Source: Oleiphilus messinensis | GTDB lineage: Bacteria > Pseudomonadota > Gammaproteobacteria > Pseudomonadales > Oleiphilaceae | DNA length: 64,000 bases | Direction: 5' to 3' | Assembly (NCBI RefSeq): GCF_002162375.1 | Contig: NZ_CP021425.1 | Span: forward strand, 4,171,001 to 4,235,000 | In this document: positions 16,691 to 26,303 of the stretch, one piece after another | How the letters are laid out: each line of letters starts with the position of its first letter | Position numbering within the stretch: position 1 is the stretch's first letter | Position numbers and translations under genes: made by a program | The notes under the pieces: model-generated | Databases searched by the model: none | Told to the model about the DNA's origin: nothing | Seen by the model: the letters and a program-made list of their open reading frames with translations, nothing else

Positions 16691-17605
16691 ATGAGTAAAT
16701 ACTTATTTACCTATGTTTGTCAGCATGGACTGTTGGAAATCCAAGCTATGTTGCTGACGGTCTCACTGGTCCGGTACGCCAAGTGCGAACATGAAATTGT
16801 AGCGGGAATTCCTCACGGGCAGCTTGAACCGGAATCACTTCAATTGCTGGCCAAACTCAATGTTAAAACCGTATCCATAGAACCCACGGTTACCGGTTAT
16901 CTAAACAGTCATAAAATAGCGTTACTGGAGAAAGTAACCGAAGACTTTAAAGCGGAATACTATTTATTAATGGACTCAGATATCCTCTGCCAGGCCAATT
17001 TTTCCGGAATTGACATGATGTCAGCTCATGACATCGCATTGAGAGTGGCAGGAATTTCAAAAACCTGGAAGGATATTCAACAATGGGGAGTAGTTTACGA
17101 TCTATTCGAAATGCCATATCCAGCTAGCCGCGTGATATCAACCTATGATCGGACTCCCATGTGGCCTTATTACAACGCAGGTGTGATCTGTATCAGACAT
17201 GGAGTAGCTTTTCCTGAGGCATGGCGCAAGGCATGCCTAAAGATAGAAGCTGCGGACCATATTAAATCCAAACGACCTTGGTTAGACCAGATTGCAATTC
17301 CGATTGCAGTCCAATCACTACAATTAAACGTGTTACAACTTGAATCACGCTACAATTCATGGCCGGGAACGGAAGCATCCGCTATTTTCAATCACTACCA
17401 TCGGTTTGACCGCCTGAAAGATACAGCCCCTATTTCAGAACTGTTGGGGTATTTCTATACACATCAACAACTTCGCGCCTTACTCAAGAAAAAGGCTAAC
17501 GACGCATTACATGCCTGGTTAGTGGCATCAAACGGCAGCCCCCCCCCACAACTTGTTCAGTTTCATTGTTTTATTGAAAAGAACCTCCCTTCTATATCCC
17601 CATGA
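16691..17605 (+). CDS. GT8-like glycosyltransferase / nucleotide-sugar transferase
   Basis: The 304-residue protein has a GT-A type core. It starts with MSKYLFTYVCQHGLLEIQAM, has a metal-binding DxD motif in YYLLMDSDILC (about residues 92-102), and a later YYNAGVICIRHG block that matches the acceptor or active-site region of GT8-like transferases. There is no signal peptide. It follows ST5 on the forward strand and closes the island. It would transfer a sugar from a nucleotide donor. Whether the acceptor is the RiPP or a surface polymer cannot be told. Family assignment is moderate because the overall similarity is weak by eye. Confidence 0.6.
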   Translation: MSKYLFTYVCQHGLLEIQAMLLTVSLVRYAKCEHEIVAGIPHGQLEPESLQLLAKLNVKTVSIEPTVTGYLNSHKIALLEKVTEDFKAEYYLLMDSDILCQANFSGIDMMSAHDIALRVAGISKTWKDIQQWGVVYDLFEMPYPASRVISTYDRTPMWPYYNAGVICIRHGVAFPEAWRKACLKIEAADHIKSKRPWLDQIAIPIAVQSLQLNVLQLESRYNSWPGTEASAIFNHYHRFDRLKDTAPISELLGYFYTHQQLRALLKKKANDALHAWLVASNGSPPPQLVQFHCFIEKNLPSISP

Positions 17606-17666
17606 CGAAACCGTCATCTTAACCTAGACTCCAGTATAAAAAACACTCAACCTAAGAGCTGAGTCT

Positions 17667-18470
17667 ATGCGCCGCGTTGTTCGTACAATTTGCAGCACTG
17701 TGTTGGTTGTGATTTTGAGTCTGATGACCGTTACTACGGTACAGGCCCGGAATTGCAAGCAACTGGTTATTGCGGGCGGTGAAAACTGGTATCCGTATTT
17801 CTACCATGGTACTGCCGGTGAGATGGGTATTCTCGGTGATATGGTGCTGGAGGCGGCTTCGAGCTCGGATATCAGGGCTCGGTTGATGCCCCCTATCCCC
17901 TGGAAACGCATACTGTATTTTTTGAATAGCGGTCAGATTGATGTTGTCGCAGGTGCATTAAAAACAGTAGAGCGAGAACAGTACTCCAGTTTTTCTGACC
18001 CTGTTGCGCAACTCGATCTGCAAATTTTTTTAAACCGCGAAATACCTTTTGAATTTAGCCTACCTGAGGATTTGATTGGCAAAACAGGGGCCAAGCTAAG
18101 AGGAGCCAGTTTTGGTGATGCCCTGGATCAGTTTGCTTTTGAGTCACTTGTCATCCAGGAAGCCAATGATTCCGACTCCCTGTTTGCGATGTTACTTGCG
18201 CGCCGGGTGGACTACGCGATCACTTTCAAATTCCATGGCTTAAGATACATCGAAACACACAAGCTGGATAATCAGCTCGCCATGCTCCCGCAACCGCTGA
18301 CATCTGTTGGCTTGCATGTGGCCTTTTCCAAAGCTTCAAAGTGCCCACAATTGATCGAGCTATTGGCCGAATCACTGGCCCAGATGGCAAAAGACGGACG
18401 AAGTCGTCAAATTATTGAACGGTACAACCATGAGTTTAGCAACGTATCATGGAGGTTGATGAATGAATAA
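17667..18470 (+). CDS. Periplasmic substrate-binding protein (family 3 SBP-like)
   Basis: The 267-residue protein has a clear signal peptide: basic MRRVVRTICS, a hydrophobic stretch, and a likely cut after VQA at residue 27. The SBP_bac_3 pattern follows, with ENWYPYFYHG near the start and an AGALKTVEREQYSSFSDP segment. These proteins bind small polar solutes such as amino acids. No ABC permease lies nearby, so it may act as a stand-alone sensor or scavenger. Its stop overlaps the TonB receptor start by eight bases, so the pair is cotranscribed and may share a ligand. Confidence 0.75.
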   Translation: MRRVVRTICSTVLVVILSLMTVTTVQARNCKQLVIAGGENWYPYFYHGTAGEMGILGDMVLEAASSSDIRARLMPPIPWKRILYFLNSGQIDVVAGALKTVEREQYSSFSDPVAQLDLQIFLNREIPFEFSLPEDLIGKTGAKLRGASFGDALDQFAFESLVIQEANDSDSLFAMLLARRVDYAITFKFHGLRYIETHKLDNQLAMLPQPLTSVGLHVAFSKASKCPQLIELLAESLAQMAKDGRSRQIIERYNHEFSNVSWRLMNE

Positions 18471-20505
18471 AGCCTCTTTTTCTGCCCCATTGTTAATTAT
18501 TTGCCTGTGGATCCTCCCCAGATTGGGGGTGTTCGCGGATGGACTGTACTACGGCATTTCTGAAAACATCAGCGGTGCAACCGAATCCTCATCTTCCAAG
18601 CATCAGGTCGCTATTTTCTCATCCCCTCTCTCCACGAGTATCGTAACCTCGGATGACATCACAAATATGGGCGCAACAAGCATCCCGGAAGCCTTGAGAC
18701 GGGTACCGGGGGTGTTGGTTCGAGAGCAAACAAATGGCCAATACAATGTGCATATTCGCGGATTTGAGAATGTACCACAAGGAGGAGACCAGTCTTCGCT
18801 GAACAACCTCAATACCTTGGTCATGATCGATAACCGCATCGTTTACGATTATTTCCTTGGCAGTATATTCTGGGAAACCCTGCCAATCAGTATTCAGGAT
18901 ATTGACCGTATAGAAGTAATCCGAGGTGGTGCCACAGCATTGTATGGGCCCAACGCCATAACCGGTGTTATTCACATCTTTACTAAACGTCGACAGGAAG
19001 ACCAGCAAGTCGATGTTCGTATTCAGCTCGGTACCCAGAAAACCGGCATTGCAATGGTCTCCGCAAGCCATAAAATTGCATCCAGCTGGCTGGCGATCAG
19101 TGGCTATGTCGAGCAACGGGATCGTTACCAATCTGACTACTACAACTTCCACAACCAACAATATCAGCCCATTGATGAGATCGACGTTGCTCTTGGACTG
19201 CGTCGATACCCGAATCCGGAGCAAGCAAGGGATAATAGCGGACTCAGTGTAAATCTCTACAATAATCCAATCAGCTTGTTTGCGTATGAGTTGAGCTATC
19301 AATATCAAAGCAGTGAAGTGCAGAAATCTCACCATACCAATACCGATACACCACTCACCACGAATAAAAGTGAAAGTGATGCATTCAACATACGACTGAA
19401 CTACGATCAATTATATGCTCGTGTCAGTCACCATCGAGGTAAAAATAGTGCTCTGGGCTACCCTCAACTTGGTTATGACTTTGAGAACACCCAAGCAGGC
19501 CTGGAATACATCTATCATGCACCAACGTGGTATTTACGACCGGGTATTCGTTACAACTATCTCAGTTATGAAGGCGACTTTATTGGCGGACAACAACATT
19601 TGCAAACCGTTGGCTATTTGCTCCGCTCCGAGTATGCGCTTTCACAGCAGACCCGCCTTATCGCCGCACTCAGCTATGACAACTATAATCGCCCCCATGA
19701 CGGATACTTTAATTATCAATTTCTGGCAAGTCACAAGATTGGGTACGACACTCTGGCTCGGGTCGGTGTTGAGAAAGCAAACCGAAGCTCTTTTATGGTT
19801 AACAGCTTTCTGGATTTACAATTCACACTACCGAATAACCCATCACTTCGATCCGATTTTTTCGGCAATAAGGATATCGATTTGATGTCGATTCTCACCT
19901 ACGAAATCGGCTTACGGCATAACTTTAACTTTTACAACTGGATAGATGTGGAGCTATTCCACAGCACACTGGATGACACAAGTGACTTTATTCAACAGCA
20001 ACCCATTGTGGATGGCGACCAGGTTGTGATTGGCAACACTCTTGAGCCCATACCCACCCAGGCGAAACAGCTGGGTGTAACAATTGATTGGCATTACGAA
20101 GCCTTGAGCTGGAAGGTCAATCCGTTTTTGACATGGCAAAAAACCAAGATAAAAAACCAAACTGCGGACTTGATTGCCCCTTTACACTTTTACAATACCG
20201 ATGACACAGGCACGCCCGCGTTATACGGCGGCGTTAACGCGAACTGGCAACCCTGGCCGCGATGGCAATTCAACGGCAATATGTACTGGATGACCAGTCA
20301 TACTTTCAAACTGAGAAATGATTTGGGCGAGAAGAAAACCCATGGCTTCGGTGTGGTAAATTTTAGTGTCACCCATAACCCGGCACATAACTGGCAATTG
20401 CAGGCGTCCATCAAGAATTTGACTCAGCGCAAGCAAAGCCAGCAGTTCCATACTGATGAGATTGAGCCTGCTGGATTAATCAGTATTCACTACCACTGGC
20501 ACTAG
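18463..20505 (+). CDS. TonB-dependent outer membrane receptor
   Basis: The 680-residue protein has an N-terminal signal (MNKASFSAPLLIICLWILPR, probable cut after VFA). It then has a TonB plug domain with VTSDDITNMGATSIPEALRR, a VLVREQ block and IEVIRGGATALYGPNAITGV, the canonical receptor motifs. A beta-barrel of about 500 residues follows and ends ISIHYHWH. It imports a ligand across the outer membrane using TonB energy. It is coupled to the periplasmic binding protein by overlapping codons. Iron-siderophore, vitamin or peptide ligands are all possible. Lasso loci in some proteobacteria carry their own TonB receptor, so a link with the island is possible but unproven. Confidence 0.88.
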   Translation: MNKASFSAPLLIICLWILPRLGVFADGLYYGISENISGATESSSSKHQVAIFSSPLSTSIVTSDDITNMGATSIPEALRRVPGVLVREQTNGQYNVHIRGFENVPQGGDQSSLNNLNTLVMIDNRIVYDYFLGSIFWETLPISIQDIDRIEVIRGGATALYGPNAITGVIHIFTKRRQEDQQVDVRIQLGTQKTGIAMVSASHKIASSWLAISGYVEQRDRYQSDYYNFHNQQYQPIDEIDVALGLRRYPNPEQARDNSGLSVNLYNNPISLFAYELSYQYQSSEVQKSHHTNTDTPLTTNKSESDAFNIRLNYDQLYARVSHHRGKNSALGYPQLGYDFENTQAGLEYIYHAPTWYLRPGIRYNYLSYEGDFIGGQQHLQTVGYLLRSEYALSQQTRLIAALSYDNYNRPHDGYFNYQFLASHKIGYDTLARVGVEKANRSSFMVNSFLDLQFTLPNNPSLRSDFFGNKDIDLMSILTYEIGLRHNFNFYNWIDVELFHSTLDDTSDFIQQQPIVDGDQVVIGNTLEPIPTQAKQLGVTIDWHYEALSWKVNPFLTWQKTKIKNQTADLIAPLHFYNTDDTGTPALYGGVNANWQPWPRWQFNGNMYWMTSHTFKLRNDLGEKKTHGFGVVNFSVTHNPAHNWQLQASIKNLTQRKQSQQFHTDEIEPAGLISIHYHWH

Positions 20506-20515
20506 CGCACTGTTC

Positions 20516-21979
20516 TCAGGTACCGCAGAAGGTTTGGTAGTAACGATCACCATCACCAGGGATATCCTGATAAGCTTTTGTCTCGGGGAGCACCTGATAG
20601 GGATCGCGCAACACCGCCAGGAAACGCAACGCGGCTTCGGGTGAACCGGACTCAATGCACTCGGCGATAACCTGCTCCATATGGTGATTTCGGGGAATCA
20701 CAACCGGATTGTGTTTACGCATACGCTCCGCAATTTGGGCTCCTTCATCCGTTTCCTGGGCCAAGCGATCCTGCCATTTCATATACCAGGGCCCAATTTC
20801 GCTCTTCATCTCGGATGCAATGGCGACAGACTCGAAACTGCGGGTGAGCAGATCAAAGGTATTGGTGTAGTCCATACCTTTTGCTTTGAGGACATCAAGC
20901 CCTTCGGTCAACAAGGCGATATCATCTTCTGTACACTCACGCAGACCATACTTCTGTGCAATCATATTCCAGTAAGCCTTCTGGAATTGATCGGTATAGG
21001 CCATTACGATAGGTGTGATTTTTTCAATTGCACGATTGGCGTCATCATCCACCAATGGAATGAGGGTCTCAGCCAAACGGGCCAGATTCCATTGGGCGAT
21101 ATTGGGCTGATGGCCAAAACGGTAACGCCCCTGAGTATCGATGGAGCTGAACACGGTATTGGGGCTATAAGCCCCTATCATGGCGCAAGGTCCAAAATCA
21201 ATGGTTTCACCGGATATCGCGGTGTTGTCAGTATTCATCACGCCGTGAATAAACCCCACCCGCATCCATTCGCACACCAAGCGAACCTGCTTTTCCACCG
21301 CTGCAGCCAAGAATGCAAGATAACGCTCTGCCCCTTCAAGATCATTGAGTCCGGGATAATGCTTCCGAATGGCGTAGTCACAAAGCTTCTGGACAGAATC
21401 ATATTGATTACGCGCAGCAAAATATTCAAAGCTTCCCACGCGAAGATGACTGGCGGCAACACGGGTGACCACTGCACCGGGTAACGGGGTTTCCCGATAC
21501 ACCGTTTCGCCGGTCGTCACAACTGCAAGACAACGGGTTGTTGGAACGCCCAAGGCCGCCATCGCCTCGCTCATCACAAACTCGCGAATCGCAGGACCCA
21601 GCGCACAGCGTCCGTCTCCGCCCCGGGAAAATGCGGTTTTCCCGGAGCCCTTGAGCTGGATATCCTGTCCAGGACAAGTCCCGTCCGAGACATCCCCCAA
21701 TAAATGCGCTCTGCCATCACCTAATTGGGGATTAAAATGACCAAACTGATGACCGGCATAGGCTAGCGCAATAGGACGAGCGCCCGGCAGTTTCGCATTC
21801 CCCGAGAAAAATTGCGCCCGTGCCGATTCACCGGCATCATTCACTGCCGCAATATTTAACGACTGCGCAAGCCCATGGTTCCACAGAAACAATTCAGGGG
21901 AACGGACAGGTTCCGGGTCTGCTGTTTGATAAAATCCCTCTCCCAGGTCTAGATACGAATTCTGGAATTCCATACTCAA
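20516..21979 (-). CDS. selO: Protein adenylyltransferase SelO
   Basis: The 487-residue protein matches the SelO/YdiU pseudokinase family, which transfers AMP from ATP to Ser, Thr or Tyr of target proteins and is linked to redox stress. Visible blocks are the GSGKTAFSRGGDGRCALGP glycine-rich region, EFVMSEAMAALGVPTTRCL and IHGVMNTDNTAISGETIDFG, which contains the catalytic and metal-binding residues. The start may be the TTG at 21979, six bases after GAGGT, or the ATG at 21973. It converges with the TonB gene, with ten bases between the stops. The length is near the usual 480-490, without the selenocysteine tail of eukaryotic forms. Confidence 0.95.
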   Translation of the reverse strand: MSMEFQNSYLDLGEGFYQTADPEPVRSPELFLWNHGLAQSLNIAAVNDAGESARAQFFSGNAKLPGARPIALAYAGHQFGHFNPQLGDGRAHLLGDVSDGTCPGQDIQLKGSGKTAFSRGGDGRCALGPAIREFVMSEAMAALGVPTTRCLAVVTTGETVYRETPLPGAVVTRVAASHLRVGSFEYFAARNQYDSVQKLCDYAIRKHYPGLNDLEGAERYLAFLAAAVEKQVRLVCEWMRVGFIHGVMNTDNTAISGETIDFGPCAMIGAYSPNTVFSSIDTQGRYRFGHQPNIAQWNLARLAETLIPLVDDDANRAIEKITPIVMAYTDQFQKAYWNMIAQKYGLRECTEDDIALLTEGLDVLKAKGMDYTNTFDLLTRSFESVAIASEMKSEIGPWYMKWQDRLAQETDEGAQIAERMRKHNPVVIPRNHHMEQVIAECIESGSPEAALRFLAVLRDPYQVLPETKAYQDIPGDGDRYYQTFCGT

Positions 21980-22062
21980 GGTCTACCTCATAAAATCACA
22001 CCTTCAGGCAAGGTAACGCAATTAGATGGGGAATACCATGACTAATTAAACCACGGTGCCGG

Positions 22063-22629
22063 TTAAGGCAGATGATCTTTTATGATGTCATACAGTTCTG
22101 GACGGCCAGCTTTGATTTCCGCGGCACTTAATCCTTCAAGGGAATGAGGGTATTTCAACCAGGCTTCGGTTTCATGGAGATAATAATCGGGAACACGAGA
22201 GGTTTCATTGCGGGAAGGTTTGTAATACGGAACCGCCACTCTGACATCCGAGGGCATGTTCAAGCGGGTACGGCGTTGCAGCTCATTAATAATGGCCTCG
22301 ATTGACCGGCCAGTATCGAACACGTCGTCTACGATTAACAAACGGTCTTCAGCGGCGATATTCTTCATCAGGTAATTCAATCCATGCACGCGCACCTCAC
22401 GCTGGCGTTGATCGATGCCTGCCGCGTAAGAAGACGTACGAATGGCGATATTATCGGTTTCAATCCCGTGGGCTGCGAGATACTCCTGAACAGCAATTCC
22501 AATCGGTACGCCACCACGCCAAACCGCAATCATAAACGTCGGCTTGAATCCACTTTCAAGTACACTGGCCGCCAGTCGGAAGGAATCCTCCAATAATCCT
22601 TGTGCACTCAGATATTGTTTATCTCCCAT
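22063..22629 (-). CDS. Phosphoribosyltransferase (hypoxanthine/xanthine type), copy 1
   Basis: The 188-residue protein has the PRPP-binding loop LLIVDDVFDTGRSIEAI at about residues 95-110, plus a conserved front region FKPTFMIAVWRGGVPIGI. The same arrangement is found in the paralogue at 26304. It should convert a purine base and PRPP to the nucleotide. I start at the ATG at 22629 because GAGGAG lies just upstream; a GTG at 22665 would add 12 residues. The gene lies downstream of the chemoreceptor on the same strand. The large purine locus to the right supports purine salvage, but the base specificity cannot be read from sequence. Confidence 0.85.
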   Translation of the reverse strand: MGDKQYLSAQGLLEDSFRLAASVLESGFKPTFMIAVWRGGVPIGIAVQEYLAAHGIETDNIAIRTSSYAAGIDQRQREVRVHGLNYLMKNIAAEDRLLIVDDVFDTGRSIEAIINELQRRTRLNMPSDVRVAVPYYKPSRNETSRVPDYYLHETEAWLKYPHSLEGLSAAEIKAGRPELYDIIKDHLP

Positions 22630-22705
22630 ATACTCCTCATATTCCGAATTGTTTAAACTGCGCACATTACTGCCGTTTGCTCACCTATCACTTCAAGCAG
22701 TAACA

Positions 22706-25700
22706 TCAAGCATTGCCTCCCTTACCTAATTTGAAGAAAGAAATCATTTTCGACATGTGAGTCACTTCTTCCAACATTGAACAACTGGCTGCCGATGCCT
22801 CTTCCACAAGTGCTGCGTTCTGTTGGGTCATTTCATCCATCTGTGTGATGGCTTGATTAATTTGATCCATCCCGCTGCTTTGCTCCCGAGAAGCGGTATT
22901 CACTTCACCAATCATGGATGCGACCTCCTCAACGGCCTCAACGATGCTAAACAGTGTTTGACCCGATTGATTCACAAGCGTCGAACCAAATTCCACCTTA
23001 TTTACGCTGTCGCGAATAAGGTCTTTGATTTGTTTCGCTGCAGCTGCCGAGCGTTGTGATAAAGTACGAACCTCTCCGGCAACAACAGCAAAACCGCGGC
23101 CATGTTCACCTGCTCGCGCAGCCTCAACCGCTGCATTAAGTGCAAGGAGATTGGTTTGGAAAGCGATTTCATCGATGACACCAATGATATCGTTGATTTT
23201 TTTACTTGAGTCGAGGATTTCGGTCATAGCGTTAACAGCACGATTAACCACATCGCCACCGGCTTCGGCTTTATTTTTTGCCTCATCTGCCAAACTGTTA
23301 GCTCGAACGGCATTATCAGTCGTTTGCTTTACCGTCACCGTGATCTCAGCCATACTGGAAGCGGTTTCCTCCAGAGAACTCGCTTGCGCTTCAGTACGAC
23401 GACTCAAATCATCTGAGCCTTTGGCGACTTCATTAGCAGAAACCCGAACATTAATCGACGCCTGCTGAATCAAAGATAATGCTTCCGTAAGCTTAGCCAT
23501 ACTGTTATTGGCATTGTTTTTAATCGTTTCAAATTCGCCTTGATATGCTTTAGAGATACTTGTTGTTAAATCACCTTTAGACATTGCACTAAAGCTCTGA
23601 CCAATCTCCGCGATGAAATCTGAAACCTCATCAAGCAACGTATTTAGACCACAACTTATATCCGCAAAAAAACCATCCTTATCTTCCATCGAGATACGTT
23701 CACTCAGATTACCGTCTGCTGCGGCTGAAACAAGGTCATCCAACTCTTGCTGGATATTAAGCTGGATGGTTTTATCGCTCCACTCAACGACTGTCCCCAA
23801 ACGATTGCCTGCCGCGTCAAAAACAGGATTTACAGTCAGGTACATGTGTCGACCCCCAACAACTATTTTGGTTTTGAGTTGACCTGTCAGGTCATCAAGA
23901 AGCTTCATCTGATGTGCAGGATTCTGGTGGAACTGATCGATGCTTGTCCCAATCAGTTCGTCCACATTGAAGCTCGGAAGGTCTCTACGCAATTCGTTAT
24001 TCACACTGCGAAACATCGCAACAATAGCTGAGTTGGCATAGATAATGTTACGGTCAGCATCTGCCACCATGACGTTAGCACTGACATTGTCAAGGGCCTG
24101 TTTAATGCGCATTGATTCGTCAGCAGCACGCTGTTTCTTAAACTCTGCCGCCAAGCGCTCTGTTTTGTCATCCCATTCAACAACAGTACCGAGGCGCTTA
24201 TTGTTCGCACCAAGAATGGGGGTCGCAGTTAAGCCAAAGGTACGACCACCAACGACAATATCAGTACGATACACATCAGATAATCCCTCCAGCATACCGC
24301 GTTGATGTGCCGGATTCTTATGAAAAATATCAATATTCTGTCCCATCAGATTACGTGCATCAAAATGAGGTAAATCTCTACGCAAGTCGGCTTCTACGTC
24401 GATCATCATGTTGCGAACGGAATGATTCATGTAAGCAATATTGTAATCTGTGTCAGCCATCATAACGTTGGTATCGCAAACATCCAAAGCCATCTTGACA
24501 CGTGTTGCATTTTGTTCCCTTCGCTCAAGCTCTCCTATTAGTTCGGTTTGCATGCGATCAAGCGCAGATATTAAGCCGCCAACTTCATCGTTTGATCGGA
24601 CAACGCCGGTCAAATCTGCTTTTTTACCTCTCGATACCTGATCAGCCAAATAGACTGCAGAGTCAAGCTGTTTGGAGACACCGGCCGTAAAGCGCCAAAC
24701 CAAAAAACCAACAATGGAAAGTATAACGAGTGACACAACAATGGTTAAAGTAGCCGCAACGCGAATCATCTCCCCCGAAAAGGCGAACGCTTCTGCCTGA
24801 TCAATCTCAACCATCAGCACAATTCTAGAACCTTCAAAATCGATAGGGGTGTAGGCGGACAGAACAGGCACATTTCGATAATCCGGGAAGATCGCGAAGC
24901 CTGTTTCTCCCGCGAGCGCAGCGCTGGTGCCTTGAGTTCTTATCTCCTGAAAGCCGATATTGGTTTCTTTATTGGCGATAGTTTCTACTGTTGCTTTGGC
25001 CACTCCTGCGCTCTCAATGGCATGTAGGTAATTAGCTTTATCCTCAATAAGGAAACGACTAATACTTTGCGCTTTAAAGTCTTCCCCGACCAAATAGGTC
25101 TCACCACTTAATCCTAGACCTTTTTCTTGCCAATTCTGGTAGTGTGTCATTTTGGCATTAAGTTCATCGATCGGCATTTGAAAGGCCAGTACCGCTATTG
25201 TTTTGCCATTGTCATCCTGAATTGGCGATGCAATAAATGATGCCGGATCTTCATAAGATGGCGTATAGGATTCAAACGGAGAAAAGGCAACTGCATCCTT
25301 GTCAGTCGCATACCTTACTGCTTTAAACACGTCTGCCAAACCACTGTCACGATACGGACCCTCTAACAAAGAAGTCGCAAAGTCCAGCTCTTTGAAAACC
25401 GAATAGACCACTTGCCCGGTTTGAGCATCAATGATGAATATGTCGTAAAAGTTAAAAGTCTGAAGAAACGTCCTGAAACGGGGGTGATTCCTGGCATGCG
25501 CACGGCTGTAATTGATATCGATTGGAAGCTCATAGAGAGCATCTTTTTCGCCTAGTGGGTTCGGATTGTTTTGGATGAAGTAATACTGCAACATAACTGC
25601 ACGATCTGAGATTCGGTCTAACATCGCGAGAGGAGACAATGAACTATCGTTATTCTTCACCTCATAGCGCCGACCAAACTCATTTTGATAGTAGGTTTTA

Positions 25701-26014
25701 AGCTCGCGCTTCATTGTTGCCTGGTCGATATTGCGGCTCGTAAAGGTTTGGAATGCAGACTTGAAAGCAAGCGCAGCATCAAGTACGAAAGCACTATTGG
25801 ATTCTGTGAGGACTTGTTTCTTGATTTGGTCGAGGTAGGCTTCAATTGAGCTCTTCTGCACTTCTCGTAATGCAATAAGACGTTCTTTGGTCTGTTGTTG
25901 GATTACACTCTCTGCTTTTTGATATGATGAGCTTGCAATAATAATTGCGGTAGAAAAAATCGCTACAAACGATAGAATCAGCGCACCTATCAGAGATTTT
26001 TTAGCAATCGTCAT
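22706..26014 (-). CDS. Methyl-accepting chemotaxis protein with Cache-type sensor and tandem PAS
   Basis: With AGAGGTG spaced before the ATG at 26014, the product is 1102 residues. A transmembrane segment near the N terminus (IGALILSFVAIFSTAIIIA) and one near residue 440 (IVVSLVILSIVGFLVW) bracket a large periplasmic Cache-like sensor. A HAMP-like region and two PAS domains of about 120 residues follow. These are near copies of each other: both have a NVM-ADxDxNI block, RRDLP and DxFHxNPAHQ. The C-terminal signalling hairpin has the hallmark [20 protein letters not shown]. It would control CheA. The ligand is unknown; the paralogous purine phosphoribosyltransferases on both sides suggest a purine-related cue. 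Confidence 0.92.
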   Translation of the reverse strand: MTIAKKSLIGALILSFVAIFSTAIIIASSSYQKAESVIQQQTKERLIALREVQKSSIEAYLDQIKKQVLTESNSAFVLDAALAFKSAFQTFTSRNIDQATMKRELKTYYQNEFGRRYEVKNNDSSLSPLAMLDRISDRAVMLQYYFIQNNPNPLGEKDALYELPIDINYSRAHARNHPRFRTFLQTFNFYDIFIIDAQTGQVVYSVFKELDFATSLLEGPYRDSGLADVFKAVRYATDKDAVAFSPFESYTPSYEDPASFIASPIQDDNGKTIAVLAFQMPIDELNAKMTHYQNWQEKGLGLSGETYLVGEDFKAQSISRFLIEDKANYLHAIESAGVAKATVETIANKETNIGFQEIRTQGTSAALAGETGFAIFPDYRNVPVLSAYTPIDFEGSRIVLMVEIDQAEAFAFSGEMIRVAATLTIVVSLVILSIVGFLVWRFTAGVSKQLDSAVYLADQVSRGKKADLTGVVRSNDEVGGLISALDRMQTELIGELERREQNATRVKMALDVCDTNVMMADTDYNIAYMNHSVRNMMIDVEADLRRDLPHFDARNLMGQNIDIFHKNPAHQRGMLEGLSDVYRTDIVVGGRTFGLTATPILGANNKRLGTVVEWDDKTERLAAEFKKQRAADESMRIKQALDNVSANVMVADADRNIIYANSAIVAMFRSVNNELRRDLPSFNVDELIGTSIDQFHQNPAHQMKLLDDLTGQLKTKIVVGGRHMYLTVNPVFDAAGNRLGTVVEWSDKTIQLNIQQELDDLVSAAADGNLSERISMEDKDGFFADISCGLNTLLDEVSDFIAEIGQSFSAMSKGDLTTSISKAYQGEFETIKNNANNSMAKLTEALSLIQQASINVRVSANEVAKGSDDLSRRTEAQASSLEETASSMAEITVTVKQTTDNAVRANSLADEAKNKAEAGGDVVNRAVNAMTEILDSSKKINDIIGVIDEIAFQTNLLALNAAVEAARAGEHGRGFAVVAGEVRTLSQRSAAAAKQIKDLIRDSVNKVEFGSTLVNQSGQTLFSIVEAVEEVASMIGEVNTASREQSSGMDQINQAITQMDEMTQQNAALVEEASAASCSMLEEVTHMSKMISFFKLGKGGNA

Positions 26015-26303
26015 TAACACCTCTGTTTGGATATTTGTGATCAATTTATTTTGGGGTTATTCAGGAATGAATCCACCAGCGCGCCCCATAGGCATAAGTA
26101 AATTACGGCAACACAAAATAAGTATAGTGAATTTTAAAATCTGGGAGCATCGATGTTTCGCAATACTCTATTGACTTAATGTTCCGGGCTTCTATTTCCA
26201 ATAATCCTGCAATGACCAATAGCCTTGTCTATATTTACAATTTCTGGCCTAATATATTTCTTGACCACTTGGTTCAATTATATCAATTTCGTAATCATGT
26301 CCT

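Noticed and set aside
18619-19410. 263-residue reverse frame inside the TonB receptor gene
   Set aside because: It is antisense to a clear receptor gene, has no ribosome site and reads as low-complexity hydrophobic noise.
20681-21484. 267-residue forward frame opposite selO
   Set aside because: It is the antisense of a well-conserved gene and has no recognisable motif.
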